Source of the DNA: Bacteroidaceae bacterium
GTDB lineage: Bacteria > Bacteroidota > Bacteroidia > Bacteroidales > Bacteroidaceae
Reading direction: 5' to 3'
DNA: 11,711 bases
Assembly (NCBI GenBank): GCA_021443405.1
Contig: JABUUA010000047.1
Span: forward strand, 8,528-20,238
The position numbers and the translations under genes are program-made. Under the pieces are notes generated by a model. It had not been told where the DNA came from. It saw only the letters and a program-made list of their open reading frames with translations, and searched no databases. The first letter of the stretch is position 1. Every line of letters starts with the position of its first letter. This document shows, piece after piece, positions 7,659 to 11,711 of the stretch.

Positions 7659-7790
7659 ACGTGTGGGCTCAGACATACGGACGTGTGAGGCCAGACATGC
7701 TTATGTGTGAGCTTAGACATAAGGACGTGTGAGCCGAAACATAAGGATGTGTGAAACCACCCATAGTAACGAGTGATTTCCCGCGAGCGG
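7659..7790. repeat. 22-bp tandem repeat array
   Basis: Five clear units and one decayed unit follow each other at an exact 22-base period, at 7659, 7681, 7703, 7725, 7747 and 7769. Each of the first five starts AC or AT followed by GTGTG. AGACAT occupies unit positions 13-18 in units one to three; unit four has AAACAT and unit five CCCAT. AAGG ends units three and four. Unit six keeps only the GAGTG core. The period is not a multiple of three and no gene covers the array, so it is not a protein repeat. It fills the space between the histidine kinase stop and the yceD promoter. Confidence 0.88.
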
Positions 7791-7800
7791 ACGACCGCTC
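7785..7800 (-). other. Small hairpin over the histidine kinase stop codon
   Basis: GAGCGG at 7785-7790 and CCGCTC at 7795-7800 form a perfect 6-bp stem with a four-base loop, and the stop codon at 7799-7801 overlaps one arm. No T run follows on the minus strand, so it is not a standard intrinsic terminator. It could protect the 3' end of the protease-kinase mRNA. Confidence 0.4.
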
Positions 7801-8974
7801 ATTTGCGCAACTCGATGCGGAACGTCGTGCCGTGGCCCACCTCGCTGTTCTTCACGTAGATACGGCCGCGATGATACTCCTCCACGATGCGCTTGGCCAG
7901 CGAAAGCCCCAGACCCCAGCCGCGCTGTTTGGTGGTGAAACCGGGCGTGAACACCGTTTTCACGTGTTTCGCGGGGATGCCCTTGCCCGTGTCGGCCACC
8001 TCCACCGCCACCGTGTCGCCCTCGTCCACCGCGGTGATGGTGATGCTCCCCTGCCCTTCCATGGCGTCGATAGCGTTCTTGCACAGGTTCTCCACCACCC
8101 ATTCGAACAGGGGTGCGCTGAGCGGTACCATCAAGGGCTCGGCGGGAAGTTGGGTGGTCAGGCTCACCTTGTTGCTGGTGCGTCGGCCGATGTAGCGCAC
8201 CACGTTATCGATGACCTCGCTCAGCGACTCGGGCTTCGGCTCGGGCAGACTGCCTATCTTGCTGAAGCGCTCGGCGATGCGCTGCAGACGCTTCACGTCG
8301 TTGTCCATCTCGGGTATGAGTTCGTCGTCGGGGTAGTTCTCGCGAAGCACCTCCACCCACGCCATCAAGCTGCTGATGGGCGTGCCCAACTGATGGGCCG
8401 TCTCCTTCGACAAGCCCACCCACACCTTGTTCTGCTCGGCCTTTTTACTGCTGAGCAAGGCGAAGATGGCCACCACCACGAAGATGAGCACCACGCCGAG
8501 TTGCACGTAGGGATAGTAGGCCAGTCGGCGGAGGAGCAGACTCTCGCTGAAGCATATCTCCATGTAGTCGTCGCCTTGCTCGCGGGAGTCCACGTCGCCC
8601 AGCGATACGCGGATGGAGTCGCCCGCGTGCTTCATGGCGCGGGCAGCGGCTTGCAGTTGGGCCGTCGTATCGGCGGCAGTGGCGGCACGAAGGTGCATGT
8701 TGCGGTAGTCCTGCACTTCTCCCCTGCTGTCCAGCACCACCACGGGGATGGTGTTATTGCCTCCCAGTACGCGAAGCACGAGAGCCAGGTCGGTGGTCTC
8801 GTCGGCGCTGTTGAGCGAACGCATGGCCTCGGCCCACACTTCCATCTTGTTACGTTCCTCACGCGAGAGGTCGCGCACCAGAAAATGCGAGATGACGAGC
8901 GACGCAGCGGCGATGAGCACGGCGCTGGTCACCAGCACAATCTTGACTTGACGTATGCGGTCGGTCCAAATCAT
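7799..8974 (-). CDS. Membrane sensor histidine kinase, no adjacent response regulator
   Basis: A two-component sensor kinase of 391 residues. Residues about 11-33 and 157-175 are hydrophobic membrane segments. They frame a periplasmic domain of about 120 residues with no motif I recognise. The cytoplasmic part has the H box AHQLGTPISSL with His194 as phosphoacceptor, the N box with Asn296 and Asn300 (ENLCKNAIDAM), G1 at 328-332 (DTGKG), the F box FTPGFTTK at 342-349 and G2 at 352-356 (GWGLG), so the kinase should be active. There is no HAMP domain by eye; the link to the H box is short (about 18 residues). It follows the C11 protease gene by 34 bases, so they probably share one mRNA. No response regulator or receiver domain is present in the window, so the partner is elsewhere. 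The signal is unknown. Confidence 0.93.
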   Translation of the reverse strand: MIWTDRIRQVKIVLVTSAVLIAAASLVISHFLVRDLSREERNKMEVWAEAMRSLNSADETTDLALVLRVLGGNNTIPVVVLDSRGEVQDYRNMHLRAATAADTTAQLQAAARAMKHAGDSIRVSLGDVDSREQGDDYMEICFSESLLLRRLAYYPYVQLGVVLIFVVVAIFALLSSKKAEQNKVWVGLSKETAHQLGTPISSLMAWVEVLRENYPDDELIPEMDNDVKRLQRIAERFSKIGSLPEPKPESLSEVIDNVVRYIGRRTSNKVSLTTQLPAEPLMVPLSAPLFEWVVENLCKNAIDAMEGQGSITITAVDEGDTVAVEVADTGKGIPAKHVKTVFTPGFTTKQRGWGLGLSLAKRIVEEYHRGRIYVKNSEVGHGTTFRIELRK

Positions 8975-9008
8975 TCTCTATTCTTTATCGGGTCTCAGGC
9001 AAGCCCTC

Positions 9009-10139
9009 TCACCTCCGCCACCAGCTGGTGCGGGCGGCCTCCTCGGTGAGCAGTCGGTGATCCTCGTCGTCGATGGGCACATAGAACGAGAGACCGCTGA
9101 AGTGGTCGGGGTCGATGAGCACGGGATAGAAGTGGCCTGTGAACTCCGTCCTCCACGAGTGTGACCCGTGCCGATAGGGCACGGCGGCCTCCAGCGCCGC
9201 ACGCCACTGGGCATAATGTGCGGGCGAGAGCCAGTGGTACATAGCACTGCTGATGTCGTAGAATTCAGGGAGATAGCCGTTACCGGGCAGACACATGCCG
9301 TATTGCTGCACGTCGTCGATGGGGCGCGCCGCCACCGTGTCAAGGCACTGAAGCGTGGCCGTGCGCAGAGCCTCCATGGCGCTGGTCTTCACGGCCGAGA
9401 TAACCAGGCCGTCGGTGTTCTCGTAATAGTCGTAATAGACGCTGGCGATTTCCTCGGGAGCCCGGCTCGAGAAGAAGGCGGGCATCAGTTCGTCGTAGGG
9501 AGCTCCCATGGCGGGAATCTCGGCCGGCGAGCCTATCATCCAGTCGGTCACGTTGCGCAGTTCGTAGGCCACCTCGGCACACTGCATGAAACATGCGTCG
9601 AACATCACGTAGCGCCAGTGCACGCCCGACTGTTCCAGCGCCCAGCGCAGTTCGGAAATCTCGGTTTCCTTACCCACGTTCGACGTCCAGTTATGGTCAT
9701 TGTCTATGCCGATGGTCCTGCGACGCTCGGGTGCCGGCGCCCATCCGGAGCCGTGGCTCCAGAGCACCAGCGAGTAGTTGTCGGCCGGACAACGGCGCAC
9801 GATGGTCTGCAACGCCTCTTTTATCACCACACTGTCGGTGCTGACTATTTCGTGTCCGTAGCGCTCAATCTCCTGTTCGCCCTTGCGATCGATGGAGAAG
9901 ATGCGCGGACCGGGCACGGGATTGGCGTCGTCGAGCAGCACCACCACGCGGCAATCCGCCGGGATGTCCTGCCTGGCACTGCGTATTTCTCCAAGGTCGG
10001 TGCCCGCGTAACCCGACAGACTGTTCTCGGCCATCATGTAAATCACCAGCACCTCACGGGTGCGGGGCAGAATATCGTCCTCGCGGCGGCACGAAGCCAT
10101 CAGCACAAGCGCCGCCAACGTCCAAATCATTCGCTTCAT
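9009..10139 (-). CDS. Clostripain-family (C11) cysteine peptidase lipoprotein
   Basis: Probable secreted lipid-anchored protease of family C11, whose members cut after basic residues. Residues 2-16 form a lipoprotein signal and LMASC at 13-17 places the acylated Cys at 17. The fold begins with the strand VLVIYMMAENSLSGYA at 30-45. His128 lies in LWSHGSGW and Cys182 in MFDACFMQCAEVAYEL, the expected catalytic dyad; both surrounding patterns match C11. Between them RRR at 138-140 and Lys156 are candidate self-processing sites, since characterised C11 enzymes such as PmC11 are activated by internal cleavage in this interval. That last point is inference. At 376 residues it is typical of Bacteroidetes C11 lipoproteins. 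It is the first gene of an operon with the downstream histidine kinase. The ATG at 10139 is needed for the KR signal start, although it lies only four bases past a promoter -7 box. Confidence 0.9.
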   Translation of the reverse strand: MKRMIWTLAALVLMASCRREDDILPRTREVLVIYMMAENSLSGYAGTDLGEIRSARQDIPADCRVVVLLDDANPVPGPRIFSIDRKGEQEIERYGHEIVSTDSVVIKEALQTIVRRCPADNYSLVLWSHGSGWAPAPERRRTIGIDNDHNWTSNVGKETEISELRWALEQSGVHWRYVMFDACFMQCAEVAYELRNVTDWMIGSPAEIPAMGAPYDELMPAFFSSRAPEEIASVYYDYYENTDGLVISAVKTSAMEALRTATLQCLDTVAARPIDDVQQYGMCLPGNGYLPEFYDISSAMYHWLSPAHYAQWRAALEAAVPYRHGSHSWRTEFTGHFYPVLIDPDHFSGLSFYVPIDDEDHRLLTEEAARTSWWRR

Positions 10140-10143
10140 GCTG

Positions 10144-10175
10144 CAAAGGTACGATGAAAGCGAGACAATACAAAA
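10144..10175 (-). promoter_or_regulatory. Promoter of the C11 protease-kinase operon
   Basis: On the minus strand TTTTG at 10175-10171 is followed after exactly 19 bases by TACCTTTG at 10151-10144, an almost ideal Bacteroidetes promoter. The start codon begins at 10139, only four bases after the -7 box. The mRNA would therefore have no leader or one of very few bases. Confidence 0.75.
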
Positions 10176-10231
10176 TAAAAAACTTTATTTTTGCGTCTCT
10201 CGCTCCGTGACCGCCTCCCTCGCCCTATACC

Positions 10232-10259
10232 TATTATATAATATATACGCGCGTGCGCG
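10232..10259. other. AT palindrome joined to an alternating purine-pyrimidine tract
   Basis: TATTATATAATA at 10232-10243 is a perfect 12-base palindrome. From 10241 to 10259 the bases alternate purine and pyrimidine without a break, moving from TATATA into CGCGCGTGCGCG, a composition that favours easy melting and Z-form DNA under supercoiling. It lies between the two divergent promoters. The rest of 10140-10400 holds only those promoters and short direct copies of CCCGACT at 10267 and 10277. Confidence 0.55.
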
Positions 10260-10321
10260 AGAATCGCCCGACTTCCCCCGACTAATAGGAGAATTCCCCG
10301 CATAATGTAGGACGATTCCGC

Positions 10322-10351
10322 TTGTCGCCCCCGGAAATATGCGTACCTTTG
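10322..10351 (+). promoter_or_regulatory. Promoter of the His/Cys/Met-rich protein gene
   Basis: TTG at 10322-10324, then exactly 19 bases, then TACCTTTG at 10344-10351, matching the Bacteroidetes vegetative consensus. The start codon is 50 bases past the -7 box, so the leader would be about 45 bases and A-rich just before the ATG. The -7 box is identical to that of the divergent protease gene. Confidence 0.8.
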
Positions 10352-10400
10352 CGATAGATAAGAACAAGAACATAGTATTAACTCACAAAAACAAAAAGCT

Positions 10401-10835
10401 ATGAAGACGATGAAAACAATGATGATGGCTATGGCTATGATGATGGGTATGACCAGCGCCGCCATGGCACAGAACCAACACGGGCACCCCGACATGAAGG
10501 GAAACAACCAGAATCCTCCCGCCATCCCCGCGGTAGAGCACAACCATAAGGACCGCGCCATCCACGACAACTGCCCCGCTTGCCGTCCCGCCAACGGACA
10601 AATGCCCGGACAGCACCAGGGTCAGCACATGGGACAAGGCCAAGGGAAGTGCGCTCAGTGCCCCAACCACGGCATGTGCAACGGCCAGTGCAAAATGCAC
10701 AAACCCATCCAACACACGGACAAGTGCATGAAGCAAATCAAGAAAGGGAAGAAGCACAGCAAGAACTGCAAGTGCGAATGCCACAGACATCCCATGCCCA
10801 TGCCCGAGAGAGGACACGGACACAACCATGGGTAA
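10401..10835 (+). CDS. Secreted His/Cys/Met-rich protein, probable metal binder
   Basis: I do not recognise a named family. The protein has 144 residues. Residues 1-23 form a signal peptide with a core built almost only of Met and Ala (11 Met in 23 residues) and an AMA-Q cleavage site. The predicted mature part (24-144) has 16 His, 10 Cys and 8 Met, and the whole protein has no Leu, Phe, Trp or Tyr, so no ordinary hydrophobic core can form. Cys occur as CPAC (58-61), CAQC (84-87), MCNGQC (92-97), Cys109 and CKCEC (123-127). His-rich ends are QHGHP near the start and HGHNHG at the end. This suggests binding of copper, zinc, nickel or cobalt in the periplasm or outside the cell; the metal is not evident. 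It has its own promoter and terminator and stands alone. The clean signal peptide, promoter and terminator support a real gene. Confidence 0.85.
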   Translation: MKTMKTMMMAMAMMMGMTSAAMAQNQHGHPDMKGNNQNPPAIPAVEHNHKDRAIHDNCPACRPANGQMPGQHQGQHMGQGQGKCAQCPNHGMCNGQCKMHKPIQHTDKCMKQIKKGKKHSKNCKCECHRHPMPMPERGHGHNHG

Positions 10836-10854
10836 TCCCACCTACAACTAATAA

Positions 10855-10893
10855 AAATCACCGCAGGATTTCGCTCTCCTGCGGTGATTTCTT
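10855..10893. terminator. Bidirectional intrinsic terminator
   Basis: Arms 10855-10868 and 10877-10890 form a perfect 14-bp stem with an eight-base loop. It is followed on the plus strand by CTTATG after GATTT, and on the minus strand by TTTTTAT read through the A run. It lies 19 bases after the His/Cys/Met-rich gene and 26 bases after the ruvB stop, so it can serve both. Confidence 0.9.
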
Positions 10894-10916
10894 ATGTCGT
10901 AGCGAAGACGTCGCCG

Positions 10917-11711
10917 TTACATTCCGTCGAACAAATCGCCTTGCAAAGGATTGCCGTAGCGCGTGCCGATGCTTCGACCCAAGTGCTTGTAAGCCAACTC
11001 CGTTGCCTCACGACCGCGGGGCGTGCGCTTGATGAAGCCTTCTTTTATGAGGAACGGCTCGTACACTTCCTCCAGCGTGCCGCCGTCCTCGCCGATGGCC
11101 GTGGCGATAGTATTGACGCCCACGGGGCCGCCCTTGAACTTATCGATGATGGCCAGCAGTATCTTGTTGTCGATTTCGTCCAGTCCGTAGCGGTCGATGT
11201 TGAGAGCTTCGAGGGCGATGCGGGCGATGCGGAGGTCGATACGTCCGTTTCCCTTCACCTGAGCAAAGTCGCGCACACGGCGCAACAAGGCGTTGGCGAT
11301 ACGTGGCGTTCCGCGGCTGCGGCGCGAGATTTCGGCGGCGGCGTCCTCCTCGATGGGCACGCCCATGATGCCGGCCGAGCGCACGAGAATCTTCTGCAGC
11401 GTAGCAGCATCGTAGTATTCCAAGTGCATGTTAATGCCGAAACGGGCGCGCAAAGGCGCGGTGAGCAGACCGCTGCGCGTGGTGGCACCCACGAGTGTGA
11501 AGGGACTCAAGTCGATTTGTATGGAGCGCGCCGAGGGTCCCTTGTCAATCATAATATCGATGCGGTAGTCCTCCATCGCCGAATAGAGGTACTCCTCCAC
11601 CACGGGCGAGAGGCGATGTATCTCGTCGATGAACAGCACATCGTTGGGTTCCAGCGACGTAAGTATGCCGGCCAAGTCGCCGGGCTTGTCGAGAACGGGG
11701 CCACTCGTCAC
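10917..11711 (-). CDS. ruvB: Holliday junction branch migration helicase RuvB, 5' end outside window
   Basis: The motor ATPase of the RuvABC complex, which drives branch migration of Holliday junctions in recombination and repair. The visible 265 codons are the C-terminal three quarters of a protein usually near 340 residues. The first visible codon is an internal GTG (VTSGPVLDKPGDLAG), and the Walker A region lies beyond the right edge. Present are Walker B DVLFIDEIHRL, sensor 1 VGATTR, the arginine-finger region RARFG, the sensor 2 and lid region (RGTPRIANALLRRVRDFA), and the C-terminal winged helix with FIKRTPRGREATELAYKHLG that binds junction DNA. Nothing suggests damage to the gene. It converges on the His/Cys/Met-rich gene and shares a terminator with it. 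Confidence 0.97.
   Translation of the reverse strand: MTSGPVLDKPGDLAGILTSLEPNDVLFIDEIHRLSPVVEEYLYSAMEDYRIDIMIDKGPSARSIQIDLSPFTLVGATTRSGLLTAPLRARFGINMHLEYYDAATLQKILVRSAGIMGVPIEEDAAAEISRRSRGTPRIANALLRRVRDFAQVKGNGRIDLRIARIALEALNIDRYGLDEIDNKILLAIIDKFKGGPVGVNTIATAIGEDGGTLEEVYEPFLIKEGFIKRTPRGREATELAYKHLGRSIGTRYGNPLQGDLFDGM

Noticed and set aside
7659..7790. Possible CRISPR array
   Set aside because: Repeats follow one another directly with no unique spacers, and there are no cas genes.
7751..9049. A 432-codon plus-strand open frame opposite the histidine kinase
   Set aside because: Its product is His- and Ala-rich without domain motifs, and the minus strand carries all kinase boxes. Long antisense frames are expected in GC-rich genes.
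9168..10157. Plus-strand open frame opposite the C11 protease
   Set aside because: No motif or start signal, and the protease frame has signal peptide and catalytic dyad.
10136..10594. Minus-strand frame with hydrophobic stretch across the divergent promoter region
   Set aside because: It is antisense to the His/Cys/Met-rich gene. Its apparent membrane segment comes from reading ATG- and GAT-rich DNA in reverse, and it would overlap both promoters.
11709..11711. GTG at the right edge as the ruvB start
   Set aside because: The frame begins in the middle of the RuvB ATPase domain, so this is an internal Val codon.

Overview
The window most likely comes from a GC-rich member of the Bacteroidales, probably Prevotellaceae-like. 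Four things point that way: promoters of the Bacteroidetes form (TTTG or TTG, 19 bases, TAnnTTTG), A-rich leaders with little Shine-Dalgarno, lipoproteins with Bacteroidetes-style lipoboxes, and a secreted GH95 fucosidase ending in what looks like a type IX secretion (T9SS) sorting domain. The species call is inference; no rRNA gene is present.

Layout. (1) 1-2869, plus strand: the 3' part of a large secreted GH95 alpha-L-fucosidase, cut by the left edge. (2) 2883-2928: a strong, probably bidirectional terminator. (3) 2950-7518, minus strand, read right to left: yceD (DUF177), rpmF (bL32), an intrinsic terminator-like hairpin, fabH, era, der and a small lipoprotein gene that starts on the last base of the der stop codon. 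This is a growth and housekeeping cluster joining ribosome assembly (YceD, bL32, Era, Der) with fatty acid initiation (FabH). (4) 7519-7798: a non-coding stretch with the yceD promoter, a short inverted repeat and an array of 22-bp tandem repeats. (5) 7799-10139, minus strand: an apparent two-gene operon of a clostripain-family (C11) lipoprotein protease followed by an orphan membrane histidine kinase, driven by a near-consensus promoter lying almost on the start codon. (6) 10140-10400: a divergent regulatory region with two promoters that have identical -7 boxes, plus an AT palindrome joined to an alternating purine-pyrimidine tract. (7) 10401-10835, plus strand: a small secreted protein extremely rich in His, Cys and Met and with no Leu, Phe, Trp or Tyr, a probable metal-binding protein of no family I recognise. 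(8) 10855-10893: a second bidirectional terminator. (9) 10917-11711, minus strand: ruvB, cut by the right edge before its Walker A region.

Most of the window is conserved housekeeping. The parts that stand out are the metal-ligand-rich secreted protein, the 22-bp repeat array upstream of the ribosomal protein operon, the protease-kinase pair with its near-leaderless promoter, and a SHOCT-like C-terminal tail on FabH. I saw no tRNA, rRNA, insertion sequence or CRISPR array. No gene-free stretch exceeds 300 bases.
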